DNA from: SVEL01 sp017381055
GTDB taxonomy: Bacteria > Bacillota > Clostridia > Lachnospirales > Lachnospiraceae
Assembly: GCA_036307185.1 (NCBI GenBank)
Contig: JAXJYC010000025.1
Location: 1-51,606, forward strand
Direction: 5' to 3'
DNA length: 51,606 nucleotides
Program-made: the position numbers and the translations under genes
Notes under the pieces: model-generated
Databases searched by the model: none
Seen by the model: only the letters and a program-made list of their open reading frames with translations
What the model was told of the DNA's origin: nothing
Shown here: positions 15,735-24,658 of the stretch, piece by piece
How positions within the stretch are numbered: the stretch's first letter is position 1
Layout of the letters: every line of letters begins with the position of its first letter

Positions 15735-17813
15735 ATGGGAAAGAAATTGTTTATAGCCGAGAAGCCAAGTGTGGCAAACGAATTTGCAAAGGCGTTAAAA
15801 CAAAATATGCGAAAAAAAGATGGGTATTTAGAGTCCGACGACTATGTGGTAACATGGTGCGTCGGTCATCTTGTGACTATGAGCTATCCAGAAGTCTACG
15901 ATGAGAGGCTAAAAAGATGGAGCATTGATACATTGCCATTTATACCTGGGACATTTTTATACGAGGTAATTCCGGCTGTTCAGAAGCAGTTTGATATAGT
16001 TAGTGGACTCTTGAATAGAGAGGACGTTGAATGCATCTATGTGTGTACTGACTCGGGACGAGAGGGAGAGTACATTTATAGATTAGTTGAACAGCAGTCA
16101 GGTGTGAAAGGCAAGGCTAGAAAGCGAGTATGGATAGATTCTCAGACTGAGGAGGAAATCAATCGTGGAATAGCTGAGGCTAAGGATTTATCAGAGTATG
16201 ATAATCTCTCAGAGGCTGCTTACCTTCGAGCGAAGGAAGATTACCTTATGGGTATTAATTTCTCAAGAATACTTACACTTAAGTATGGTAGAGGCATTGC
16301 GTCATATCTAAAGCAAGACAGAGCAGTTGTGTCTGTTGGTCGAGTTATGACTTGTGTACTTGGAATGATTGTAAGAAGAGAAAGAGAGATTAGAGAGTTT
16401 GTAAAAACTCCTTTCTATAGGGTATTAGCAGGAATGAATCTTGAGGACTTTAAGTTTGATGCTGAGTGGCGTGTAAATGAAAAGTCGAAGTACTTTAATC
16501 ATCCAGCACTTTACAAGGAAAATGGTTTTAAGGAGAGAGAAAGAGCAGAGGAGCTTATAAGTGAGATTAAGGCATTAGGAAATGACTATCTTACAGTATC
16601 AGCTGCGGAGAAAAAGAAGGAAACAAAAAATCCGCCTCTTTTATATAACTTAGCTGAGCTTCAAAATGAGTGTTCTAAGATGTTTAAGATAAGTCCAGAC
16701 CAAACACTTAGTATTGTCCAGGAGCTTTATGAAAAGAAGCTTGTAACATATCCTAGAACAGATGCTAGAGTATTATCTACAGCTGTTGCTAAGGAGATAC
16801 ATAAGAATATCGGAGGCTTAGCTAAACATGAGAGATTTAGAGGCTTTGCTGAAGAGATTTTAAATGGTGGACAGTATAAGAATATAGCTAAGACGAGATA
16901 TGTAAATGATAAGCAGATAACAGACCATTATGCAATTATTCCAACAGGACAGGGTTTAGCATCCCTTAATGCTTTAAATCCATTGGCTAATAAGGTCTAT
17001 GAAGTGATAGTTAGAAGATTTTTATGTGTATTCTTCCCTGCAGCTACATACCAGAAGGTTAGCCTTGTACTCAATACAGATTTTCCAGCCGAAGGAGAAA
17101 ACGTGCGAGAGGAATTATTTCATGCTAGCTTCAAGGTTTTAGTAGATGAGGGATATTTAAAGGTGCTTAATGCATATAATAAGGATAAGGCATCCGAGAA
17201 TAATGGAAATAAAACAGAGGAAGCAGGTCAAGACGACAGTGCTAAAAATGGTGAAAGCCAGGAAGAAGCAGATGTAAAACTAGATGAAAATGTTATCGAA
17301 ATGTTAAAAAAGCTTAAGAAGGGCGATAAGATTTCTTTGACAGATTTTGTAGTTAAGGAAGGTGAAACATCACCTCCAAAGAGATATAACTCTGGTTCAA
17401 TTATTCTTGCAATGGAAAATGCAGGACAGCTTATAGAGGATGAAGAGCTTCGTGCTCAGATAAAGGGTAGCGGTATAGGAACATCAGCTACTAGAGCAGA
17501 GATACTTAAAAAACTTATTAATATAAATTATATAAGCCTTAATAAAAAGACACAGATACTTACACCATCTCTTTTTGGAGAGATTATATTTGATGTAGTT
17601 AATGCATCTATAAAATCACTTCTTAATCCAGAGCTAACAGCTAGCTGGGAGAAGGGTTTAACATATGTGGCAGAGGGTACAATAACCTCTGAAGAATATA
17701 TGATGAAGCTTGATGATTTTGTAAGTAAGAGAGTAAATGGTGTGAAAAATTTAAATAATCAGAGCATGCTTAGATACAACTTTGATAGAGCAGCTGCTTT
17801 TTATAAAAAATAA
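15735..17813 (+). CDS. topB: DNA topoisomerase III
   Basis: Type IA topoisomerase of 692 residues that decatenates and relaxes DNA through a single-strand break. The N-terminal Toprim domain shows IAEKPSVANEFAKAL and the metal motif CTDSGREGEYIYR. The catalytic tyrosine is Tyr339 in LVTYPRTDARVLS. The C-terminal part has GIGTSATRAEIL and ELTASWEKGL, hallmarks of TopB. An acidic, low-complexity insert lies near 480-515 (SENNGNKTEEAG). No zinc-finger tail is seen, as usual for TopB. Ribosome site AAGGAG is 13 bases upstream of the ATG, a longer than usual spacing. Confidence 0.95.
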   Translation: MGKKLFIAEKPSVANEFAKALKQNMRKKDGYLESDDYVVTWCVGHLVTMSYPEVYDERLKRWSIDTLPFIPGTFLYEVIPAVQKQFDIVSGLLNREDVECIYVCTDSGREGEYIYRLVEQQSGVKGKARKRVWIDSQTEEEINRGIAEAKDLSEYDNLSEAAYLRAKEDYLMGINFSRILTLKYGRGIASYLKQDRAVVSVGRVMTCVLGMIVRREREIREFVKTPFYRVLAGMNLEDFKFDAEWRVNEKSKYFNHPALYKENGFKERERAEELISEIKALGNDYLTVSAAEKKKETKNPPLLYNLAELQNECSKMFKISPDQTLSIVQELYEKKLVTYPRTDARVLSTAVAKEIHKNIGGLAKHERFRGFAEEILNGGQYKNIAKTRYVNDKQITDHYAIIPTGQGLASLNALNPLANKVYEVIVRRFLCVFFPAATYQKVSLVLNTDFPAEGENVREELFHASFKVLVDEGYLKVLNAYNKDKASENNGNKTEEAGQDDSAKNGESQEEADVKLDENVIEMLKKLKKGDKISLTDFVVKEGETSPPKRYNSGSIILAMENAGQLIEDEELRAQIKGSGIGTSATRAEILKKLININYISLNKKTQILTPSLFGEIIFDVVNASIKSLLNPELTASWEKGLTYVAEGTITSEEYMMKLDDFVSKRVNGVKNLNNQSMLRYNFDRAAAFYKK

Positions 17814-17847
17814 CGGTAAAAATATGCAAATAATCTTAAAAATATAC

Positions 17848-17876
17848 TTGTAAAATTCATCAAAAAAGAGTATACT
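17848..17876 (+). promoter_or_regulatory. Promoter of the 6S RNA gene
   Basis: TTGTAA (17848-17853), a 17-base spacer and TATACT (17871-17876). The predicted start near 17883 coincides with the 5' end of the 6S closing stem. Confidence 0.75.
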
Positions 17877-17882
17877 AAGGTT

Positions 17883-18108
17883 AGAGATAAGATGTGTTTC
17901 CTGGAATGCACGACACTCCTGTTCATTTTGAACCTACATTTGATTAAAGGGATTCCTATATTTCTAAGATGATGTCAGGCCTCTATAAGTGGAAGGCAGA
18001 AGATTAGATGCGGTTGCCCACCTAGCGTTGCTAGGACTCAAGATTACAGGAACCGGCATTTTGGGGTACATATGGAAAAAGCAGCATGAAAGTGCTGCTT
18101 TTTCCATA
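17883..18108 (+). ncRNA. ssrS: 6S RNA
   Basis: Regulatory RNA that mimics an open promoter and binds housekeeping RNA polymerase. The outer stem pairs GTTTCCTG (near 17895) with CAGGAACC (near 18047). Inside it is the long internal bubble expected for 6S. Characteristic segments are CCTGTTCATTTTGAACC and GGTTGCCCACCTAGC followed by GGACTCAAG, which I recognise from clostridial 6S genes. A consensus promoter precedes it. A strong hairpin, AAAAAGCAGC...GCTGCTTTTT (18075-18104), ends it. The gene is in an intergenic gap between topB and the SpoIID-like gene. Recognition is from memory of the family, not from a covariance search. Confidence 0.78.
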
Positions 18109-18136
18109 CATAAGTAACAAATATTTAGGAGGCTAG

Positions 18137-20494
18137 ATGGATTTAGTATTCAAAATTATTGATTTCTTTAAAAAAGTTAATAAAAAATATATTATCCTAA
18201 TAGGCTTATGTGTTGTATTATCGGGATTACTTATATGGTATGGACTTAGCAAGGGGGAAGAGCCTAATCCTGAATATAATGTAGTCAATAAAGCACAGGT
18301 AGCAAAAAGTGTATCTATGATATTTCATTCCTTGGAAGAGATAAATGATAATGAGAGTAACGAATTTCAAGGACAAGAGGTCATATGGTATCAAAAGTAT
18401 ATGAATATGATGTACAAGGACGGCTATTATAGTACAAAGGATATACAGCCTATAGAGCGAGAGGTAGTAGAAGTATTTACTTATGGTGATTTGAAAAAGT
18501 TATATACAAATATGGGTGTGGTAGATAAGGAACTACAATCATATGTTAAGAATAACAGAGAAAATTCACCAGTTATATTAAAGGATTGGAATGAGATATA
18601 TTCTTTAATGGTGCAGAAGCTAGATATTGATGATAAGATAGAGAAAGTTAATCTTATTATATCAGGTACTATATCAAAGGATGCGTCTCTTTCTCAATGG
18701 ACAGCAGCTACTACATATGGAAAGCTTGGTTTTGAAGGTCTGTCAGTAGACTATTACATAGATAAGGGAATAACTGTATTTGTTAAGGATAATGAGATTT
18801 TAGGAGTGACAGAAGTATACAGTGAAGATGTAACTTACCACAATAGTTGGATTATATCTATGTCTGGCGGCAATATAAAAGCTTATGTAGAAGGTTGTGT
18901 GCGAGAATTTGTATATAATGATAAGGTGTCTAATTATAGTAACGTGGTAGCTGATTTGGTTGTTAAAGATGGCAAATTAACTAAGGCCACATTTAAGACC
19001 GAGACTATAAATGGTAAAGTTATGGAAGCGTCTAAGTCAGAGATAGAGTTAGAATCTGTAGGTAAGTATGCTATAGACGAAGATTGCAGAGTATATAAAA
19101 TCTATGGAAATATATCTATGTGTAATATGTCAGAAGTATTAGTTGGATATGATGCTCAGCGTTTTATTTTAGACAGCGAAGGTAAAATATGTGCAGTAAT
19201 AATTGATAGAGATGTGCAAGCAACGAATATAAGAGTCATACTTAATACGTCAGGCTTTGATGGACTGTATCATGATTCGTTGAAAGTCGTATCTAAGGAA
19301 GGACTTAGAATTAGTTGCGGTAATGAGACATTTGAGGTACCAGCAGATAAGGAATATACTATTACACCTGATAGTGATTTAGCCAAGGCTGGTCGAGTAA
19401 AAATTGTTTCTAAAGGTGTGGATGGTAAGATTGGAATTAGCACGATTAAACGAGGCTATGGTGTGCCATATTATAGAGGAACTATAGAGGTTACACTTAG
19501 AGATGGAAAGCTTATGATTATCAATGAGTTGCCACTTGAGGAGTATTTATATAGCGTAGTACCTAGTGAGATGCCATGGAACTATAATTATGAGGCATTA
19601 AAGGCCCAGGCTATATGTGCAAGAAGCTTTGCTTATAAGCATGTTATGAGCAATAGTTACAGTGAGTTTGGTGCCCATGTGGATGATAGTACAGCATATC
19701 AGGTTTACAATAATTCAGAGGAACAGACAGTGTCTAATTCGGCTGTTGATGAGACATACGGCCAAGTGCTTACATATGGAACAGAAGTTATCTCGGCGTA
19801 TTTTTATTCAACATCTTGCGGAGCTACAACTACATCTATGGTATGGGGAAGTGAATACCCATATACGACATCTGTTGTGTTAAGTGATGAAAATCAGAAT
19901 CTAAATCTTGCAGACGAATCAGTTTTTGATTCTTTTATAAGAGCTAATTATAAGACATATGATAGTGAGTATCCATGGTATAGGTGGAAAGCTACTATGA
20001 CTCTTAAAGAGCTTACTACAAGCATTAATAGTCAGTTGGAAACTATAAAGCCAGAAAATGTACAGGTGCTTAACGATAAGGGAAAATGGGTAAATAAAGC
20101 AGTGTCTACAGTTGGTCAAGTAAAAAAGATTGAGACTGGGGATAGAGGACCAGGAGGAGTCCTTAACTATATTACAATCATTGGAACAGATGCGACCATA
20201 AGAGTTTATAAGGAATATAACATTAGAAAGGTTATATATCCAAATGGAATAGCTATAAAGCGAGGCACAGGAGATGAAGTAACAACTATGACTATGCTTC
20301 CTAGTGGATTCTTTGTATTAGATGAAGAGACAGAGAATAATCTTTTATCAGGCTATACCTTCGTAGGAGGAGGCTATGGTCATGGTGTAGGAATGAGTCA
20401 GAATGGAGCTAATTCTATGGCTAAGCTTGGTATGAAATATGATGAAATATTACATTTCTTCTATAAAGATATAGAGGTATCAAAGAAATATTAA
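18137..20494 (+). CDS. SpoIID/LytB-domain membrane-anchored protein
   Basis: A 785-residue protein with a short cytoplasmic start, one membrane helix (about 19-37, YIILIGLCVVLSGLLIW) and a large extracytoplasmic part. Residues ~40-420 are a region I do not recognise. From about 430 onward is a SpoIID-type domain: LPLEEYLYSVVPSEMPW with the catalytic glutamate, EALKAQAICARSFAYKH, STSCGATT, and at the end GGGYGHGVGMSQNGA. SpoIID cleaves glycan strands during engulfment. Proteins with this long N-terminal extension are found in non-sporulation roles as well, so the process is uncertain. The start follows AGGAGG. The gene is monocistronic, ending at the shared terminator at 20514. Confidence 0.86.
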   Translation: MDLVFKIIDFFKKVNKKYIILIGLCVVLSGLLIWYGLSKGEEPNPEYNVVNKAQVAKSVSMIFHSLEEINDNESNEFQGQEVIWYQKYMNMMYKDGYYSTKDIQPIEREVVEVFTYGDLKKLYTNMGVVDKELQSYVKNNRENSPVILKDWNEIYSLMVQKLDIDDKIEKVNLIISGTISKDASLSQWTAATTYGKLGFEGLSVDYYIDKGITVFVKDNEILGVTEVYSEDVTYHNSWIISMSGGNIKAYVEGCVREFVYNDKVSNYSNVVADLVVKDGKLTKATFKTETINGKVMEASKSEIELESVGKYAIDEDCRVYKIYGNISMCNMSEVLVGYDAQRFILDSEGKICAVIIDRDVQATNIRVILNTSGFDGLYHDSLKVVSKEGLRISCGNETFEVPADKEYTITPDSDLAKAGRVKIVSKGVDGKIGISTIKRGYGVPYYRGTIEVTLRDGKLMIINELPLEEYLYSVVPSEMPWNYNYEALKAQAICARSFAYKHVMSNSYSEFGAHVDDSTAYQVYNNSEEQTVSNSAVDETYGQVLTYGTEVISAYFYSTSCGATTTSMVWGSEYPYTTSVVLSDENQNLNLADESVFDSFIRANYKTYDSEYPWYRWKATMTLKELTTSINSQLETIKPENVQVLNDKGKWVNKAVSTVGQVKKIETGDRGPGGVLNYITIIGTDATIRVYKEYNIRKVIYPNGIAIKRGTGDEVTTMTMLPSGFFVLDEETENNLLSGYTFVGGGYGHGVGMSQNGANSMAKLGMKYDEILHFFYKDIEVSKKY

Positions 20495-20513
20495 TAGATT
20501 AAAAGAAAAAGAG

Positions 20514-20548
20514 AAGCTAGTCACTTTACAGTGACTAGCTTTGTTTTT
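20514..20548. terminator. Bidirectional terminator
   Basis: AAGCTAGTCAC...GTGACTAGCTT stem with an A-rich left flank and T-rich right flank. It serves the SpoIID-like gene and the convergent BrkB-like gene. Confidence 0.85.
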
Positions 20549-21456
20549 TATTTATCAGAAGCTGTAGCTTCGGTTGTAGTATTTTCTGTAGCAGGTTTGC
20601 TGATCAACTTCTTTTTAATTTTGCGACGAGCCTTTTGGAAGTGAGCTTTGAAGTGAATGTTCATCTCAGCGCCCATAAATAGTATATACATACACATATA
20701 TATCCAAAGCATCATAAACACAACTGTTGTTAAGCTGCCGTAAATATATGTAGCACTAGCAAAATTATCAATGTATATAGAATATCCATATGACGAAACA
20801 ATCCAACCAAGTGATGTAAATAAAGCACCAGGAAGGTAGTCTATAAATCTATATTCCTTATTTGGTACAATTCGATATACATATACGAATGCAACAGTGA
20901 AGAATATAGGAATATATACACTTCTAAGATTTATTATGAACTCAGCAAGCTCATAAAGTAAAGGTATCTTAGCTGAGAAAAGTCTTAAAACACTATTACC
21001 AAATACCATAAAACCAAGAGATAAAACAATAAGTATTAAAAGTACAAAGGTATAGAAGCTAGCTATAAGACGTACAAGTATATAGTTTCGTTCTTCTTCT
21101 CTGCCAAATACAGAGTTAAGACCTCTAATAATAGCTAAAATACCGTTGGATGCTGACCAAAGAGTAGTGGCAGCTGTGATAGATATTATAGCGAAGTTTG
21201 ACTGACTATACATCTCACCGATAATCTGTTCCATAAGCGGATCAAGATAATCAGGAGTGACAGCGAGAACACTTCTTAGAAGATCGTACTCAGTAACTGG
21301 TGTGTATCCAATTAATGTAAGCAAAAGCATAAGCAGCGGGAATATGGCTATTATGATAAAAAAGGAAGCCTGAGCTGCATATGCATTGACATGATCTCTG
21401 TTTAATTGAACAAAAAAACCGTCAATGTGCTTATAAATCTTTTTAATTAATTTCAT
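20548..21456 (-). CDS. YihY/BrkB-family membrane protein
   Basis: A 302-residue polytopic membrane protein of the YihY/BrkB (formerly RNase BN-like) family. It has about six hydrophobic helices. The family signature at the start is HVNAYAAQASFFIIIAIFPLLMLLL (about 22-46). SNFAIISITAATTLWSASNGILAIIRGLN is near 95-125. Near 220 is YLPGALFTSLGWIVSS, with a serine/threonine-rich polar tail. The biochemical role of the family is unsettled; it is not an RNase despite old labels. It is alone on the minus strand, with AGGAGG seven bases upstream of the ATG. Confidence 0.9.
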   Translation of the reverse strand: MKLIKKIYKHIDGFFVQLNRDHVNAYAAQASFFIIIAIFPLLMLLLTLIGYTPVTEYDLLRSVLAVTPDYLDPLMEQIIGEMYSQSNFAIISITAATTLWSASNGILAIIRGLNSVFGREEERNYILVRLIASFYTFVLLILIVLSLGFMVFGNSVLRLFSAKIPLLYELAEFIINLRSVYIPIFFTVAFVYVYRIVPNKEYRFIDYLPGALFTSLGWIVSSYGYSIYIDNFASATYIYGSLTTVVFMMLWIYMCMYILFMGAEMNIHFKAHFQKARRKIKKKLISKPATENTTTEATASDK

Positions 21457-21679
21457 TATAAGTCCTCCTAGGAGCTATAAGCCTAACCATAGTTTCTAGA
21501 CAACTATGGAATAGTATATACCATTATAGTATTTCGTTCAATGAAAAAAGTTATTCTTTTAGGAGAAAAGTTTGAGATTATAGGAAATATGGCAATATTA
21601 CCTTGAGAAAACCTTGGTACTAGGATATAATTCTATGTAGAGTTTTGAAAAGAAAGTACAGTGAAAAGGGAGAACAGAG

Positions 21680-22744
21680 ATGAATATTTATATACCTACA
21701 CTAATATATAGCGAAAAAGATTGTGTGAAAAAGTATGGCCGCATAATGTCGAAAACAGGAAGAAAAGCACTTATAGTTACAGGAAAGAATTCTTCTAGAG
21801 TAAATGGCTCTTTAGATGATGTAATAAGCGCATTAGAGGCAAATGAGGGCCAGTATGTAATATTTGATAAGGTGGAGGAGAATCCATCTATCGAGACAGT
21901 TATGGAGGCTAGAAAGCTTGGACTTCAGGAAAAGGTTGATTATGTAATAGGTGTGGGCGGTGGCTCGCCAATAGATGCAGCCAAGGCTATAGCACTTATG
22001 CTTGGAAATCCTCAGTGTGATGAGAGTATCCTCTATGAGAATACAATGAGAAGATATCTTCCAGTGGTAGCAGTGCCTACAACAGCTGGAACAGGAACAG
22101 AGGTTACACCATACTCGATTCTTACAATACATGCTAATCGTACAAAGAAGAGTATAAGCCATAGAATATATCCAGTGCTTGCATTGGTAGATTATAAGTA
22201 TCTTAAAACACAGTCAGAATCGGTGCTTATTAACACAGCTACAGATGCATTAGCTCATCTTGTAGAGTCGTACCTTAATACAAAGGCAAATGATTTAAAT
22301 AAAATGTATAGCGAAAAGGGATTGCAGTTATTTGGAGAGATTAAGGATAGACTTAAGAATCCAGATGATGAGGTATACATGAAGCTCTCAAATATGGCTA
22401 TGATAGCAGGAATGGCAATTGCTCATACAGGAACAAGCCTTCCTCATGGCTTAAGCTATATGCTTACATATGAATTGGGTATACCACATGGAAAGGCTTG
22501 TGGAGTATATTTAGGCAAATATATGGAAATGTATGGAAAGAATGATAGTAAAGTCGTAGAAAAGGTCTTAAATATGCTTGGAATGGTAAGTGTGGAAGAA
22601 TTCAATGGTTATATTAAGGGCTTGATAGGAGATGTAGAGGTGCCAGAGGAGATAGTAAAGGCAAACGCTACAGGACTTTTGAGCAATGAAGAAAAGATAA
22701 AGAATTATCCATTTGCGGTAAAGGTAGAAGAATTGACCTTATAA
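21680..22744 (+). CDS. Iron-containing alcohol dehydrogenase
   Basis: A 354-residue type III (Fe-ADH) dehydrogenase. The N-terminal NAD(P)-binding half shows ALIVTGKNSSRVNG and the cofactor motif GVGGGSPIDAAKAIA, then PTTAGTGTEVTPYSI. The metal-site residues lie in DALAHLVESYL, HTGTSLPHGLSYML and GIPHGKACG. Substrate cannot be assigned; relatives include butanol, propanediol and glycerol-type dehydrogenases. GGGAG precedes the ATG. It is followed 86 bases later by the ExbB-like trio, without a clear terminator between. Confidence 0.9.
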   Translation: MNIYIPTLIYSEKDCVKKYGRIMSKTGRKALIVTGKNSSRVNGSLDDVISALEANEGQYVIFDKVEENPSIETVMEARKLGLQEKVDYVIGVGGGSPIDAAKAIALMLGNPQCDESILYENTMRRYLPVVAVPTTAGTGTEVTPYSILTIHANRTKKSISHRIYPVLALVDYKYLKTQSESVLINTATDALAHLVESYLNTKANDLNKMYSEKGLQLFGEIKDRLKNPDDEVYMKLSNMAMIAGMAIAHTGTSLPHGLSYMLTYELGIPHGKACGVYLGKYMEMYGKNDSKVVEKVLNMLGMVSVEEFNGYIKGLIGDVEVPEEIVKANATGLLSNEEKIKNYPFAVKVEELTL

Positions 22745-22830
22745 GCGCGCTTTGATATAATTTGTGCTTAAGGCAGGCTTCTATTTTAGTAAATAGGAGA
22801 AAAACTACGGTGTGAAAGGGAAGATAAAAG

Positions 22831-23295
22831 ATGTCATTAGAAGTATTAGGAAAATTAGCAAAAAGTATAGTATCTAACGATGTATATATACTTATTGCAG
22901 CGATTATAGAATTAATTCTATTTTTAGTTTGTTATTTATTGGCAGAGGGCGTATTTGTTAAGATTGAAAAACAGAAGAAAAAGAAGAAAAGATGTACTAA
23001 TGCAGCACTTATAAACACATATAACTTGCTTACAACAGGTATAACTATATTTCCGCTTCTTGGTATGTTTGGAACAGTAGGTGCATTATTGGGTCTTGAT
23101 TTGGCAGCTAACGATATGGCGAATATTAAGCGCAATTTCTTTTTAGCACTTACATCAACAGCATGGGGAATTATTTTCTCTGTTATATTTAAGTTATTTC
23201 ATGCTTGGTACGAGGATTTCTTTAATAAGAGAATCGAGGAGTCTACAAAGCTTGTAAATGATTGTAATAAATTATTTGATAAAATGAACTGGTGA
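22831..23295 (+). CDS. MotA/TolQ/ExbB-like membrane protein
   Basis: A 154-residue membrane protein. Helix 1 is at about 18-45. A very basic cytoplasmic segment (KIEKQKKKKKR) follows. A second pair of helices lies in the region TYNLLTTGITIFPLLGMFGTVGALLGL (about 70-96) and FFLALTSTAWGIIFSVIFKLFH (about 106-127). The LLGMFGTVGALLGL stretch and the TSTAWGI helix match the core of ExbB/TolQ/MotA stator subunits. It is shorter than typical ExbB (about 220-240). It lies 4 bases ahead of an ExbD-like gene. Such stators carry H+ or Na+ and power partner proteins; the partner here is unknown. Confidence 0.8.
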   Translation: MSLEVLGKLAKSIVSNDVYILIAAIIELILFLVCYLLAEGVFVKIEKQKKKKKRCTNAALINTYNLLTTGITIFPLLGMFGTVGALLGLDLAANDMANIKRNFFLALTSTAWGIIFSVIFKLFHAWYEDFFNKRIEESTKLVNDCNKLFDKMNW

Positions 23296-23299
23296 TAAT

Positions 23300-23881
23300 A
23301 TGAAGAAGAAAGATATTTTATTAGACTTTACTTCTCTTCTAGATGTAACGCTTATACTTATATTCTTCTTTGTTATATTTAGTCATTTTGATAATGTGCA
23401 GAGTACAGAGCAGATAGAAGATAAGGAATCGCAGTTACAGAGTCAGCTAAATGATGCTGCTGAGAGAGAAAGTCAGGCGCAAGAATTGAAGGAACAGCTT
23501 GAATATGAAATCGGAATAGTTCAGAATGCAGACGATAGAGCTAAGGATAATGTGGAAGAGATATTAGAATTTACAAAGGGAACAAACCTTAAGCTTATTT
23601 TGGAGATGAGTGATGGGAAATGGACTCTGGTTGTTTCAAGCGAAAATGAGGTGATAAGCAGAATAACTGCTGGCGATAATGTGGAAGCAAGACTTACAGA
23701 AGCTCTTAAGAATGCAGAGTATGCTAAGGGAGATACGATACTTTGCGACTTCGTATATAATGGCTCTCAGGCAGGAACGGTTTCGGCATATAGAAAGATT
23801 ACGAAAGCTATGGAATCTGTACAGGAGGAGTATAAGTATTTATACTACTCTGAGACAGATTTATCCGTAGGGGAGGAATAA
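23300..23881 (+). CDS. ExbD/TolR/MotB-like membrane protein with coiled coil
   Basis: A 193-residue single-pass protein. A short cytoplasmic start is followed by a membrane helix (about 9-28) with the sequence DFTSLLDVTLILIFFFVIF. The aspartate in SLLDV is placed like the proton-carrying aspartate of ExbD/TolR (PLIDV). A glutamine/glutamate-rich coiled coil (about 35-90) follows, then a globular extracytoplasmic domain of about 100 residues. It is longer than classical ExbD because of the coiled coil. It follows the ExbB-like gene by 4 bases and precedes the lipoprotein-like gene by 4 bases, so the three are one operon. Confidence 0.78.
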   Translation: MKKKDILLDFTSLLDVTLILIFFFVIFSHFDNVQSTEQIEDKESQLQSQLNDAAERESQAQELKEQLEYEIGIVQNADDRAKDNVEEILEFTKGTNLKLILEMSDGKWTLVVSSENEVISRITAGDNVEARLTEALKNAEYAKGDTILCDFVYNGSQAGTVSAYRKITKAMESVQEEYKYLYYSETDLSVGEE

Positions 23882-23885
23882 GGAA

Positions 23886-24266
23886 ATGAAAAAGATAATA
23901 AGCTTGATAATAATATTAGTGGTGGTAGCTATTGCACTGACATTTGGAAACTGTGGTGGCTCGGGCTCAGGAGATGGTGACGGTGGTGGCAATGGAAGTG
24001 GCTCAGGAGAAGGAGCAGAGAACACTACTGCAGGAGAGGTTTCTACAGATGATGACTTTAATGGCGTGGTATACGCTATTACTGTAGTGGAAAGTGATTA
24101 TTTCTATAATAATGACAGGATTGAGCTTGATGATGTTGAAAGTATGTTAAAAGCTACAACAGGTGAGTTTATTGTAGAGATTAAGGAAGATAAGGCTTCT
24201 TTAAAGGCGTACAATAAGCTTGTTGAAAAGTTGGAGGAGCTAGGGGTTAATTATATTGAGAAGTAG
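23886..24266 (+). CDS. Secreted or anchored protein with Gly/Ser linker and ExbD-like periplasmic domain
   Basis: A 126-residue protein. It has an N-terminal hydrophobic helix (about 4-20), then GNCGGSGSG. The cysteine could be a lipobox residue, though the preceding residues are poor for one. A glycine/serine/acidic linker runs to about 57. The last ~65 residues (YAITVVESDYFYNNDRIEL, then a helix and GEFIVEIKEDKASLKAYNKLVEKLEELGV) resemble the small alpha/beta domain of ExbD/TolR. It is the third gene of the ExbB/ExbD-like operon. I infer it is a second ExbD-type partner or a cargo protein; no name fits. Confidence 0.65.
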   Translation: MKKIISLIIILVVVAIALTFGNCGGSGSGDGDGGGNGSGSGEGAENTTAGEVSTDDDFNGVVYAITVVESDYFYNNDRIELDDVESMLKATTGEFIVEIKEDKASLKAYNKLVEKLEELGVNYIEK

Positions 24267-24328
24267 GTAAACTATTAAGCAATAGGTTTATTAGTGTTCA
24301 ATAATATTGGTAAATCAATAAAATGTTG

Positions 24329-24358
24329 TTGACTTATTTCCCATCCCTATGCTAAAAT
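24329..24358 (+). promoter_or_regulatory. Promoter of the pheST T-box transcript
   Basis: TTGACT (24329-24334), an 18-base spacer and TAAAAT (24353-24358), just upstream of the T-box leader. Confidence 0.65.
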
Positions 24359-24379
24359 CACTAAATAATAAAAATACAT

Positions 24380-24622
24380 AAAAGCAATGATTATGCACAG
24401 TAGTTATCTTGTAACTCTAAAAGAGAGTAGGGTCACCGGCTGAAAGCCCTTAGAGCAATATAAGAATAATGAATTTCACATAGGAGCTGCATTCTTTAAA
24501 GCATATGCAAGTAGAGAGTGTCGTTGATGCGCGTTAAGCATATTAAGTGCCTTATTATAAGGAAAATGGGTGGTACCGCGGAATATTCGTCCCTATGACG
24601 AGTATTTCGCGTTTTGTTTTAT
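24380..24622 (+). promoter_or_regulatory. T-box leader with phenylalanine specifier
   Basis: tRNA-sensing leader of pheST. The T-box core GGGTGGTACCGCGG is at 24568-24581. Stem I contains GGCTGAAAGCC. A TTC (Phe) codon is in the expected specifier position at about 24474-24477 within GAATTTCAC. The terminator pairs CGCGGAATATTCGTC (from 24577) with GACGAGTATTTCGCG and ends in a T run. Uncharged tRNA-Phe would stabilise the antiterminator and switch on the synthetase genes. Confidence 0.95.
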
Positions 24623-24658
24623 ACCCTTTAAGAAAACTATAGAAAGTAGGAGAGAGAA

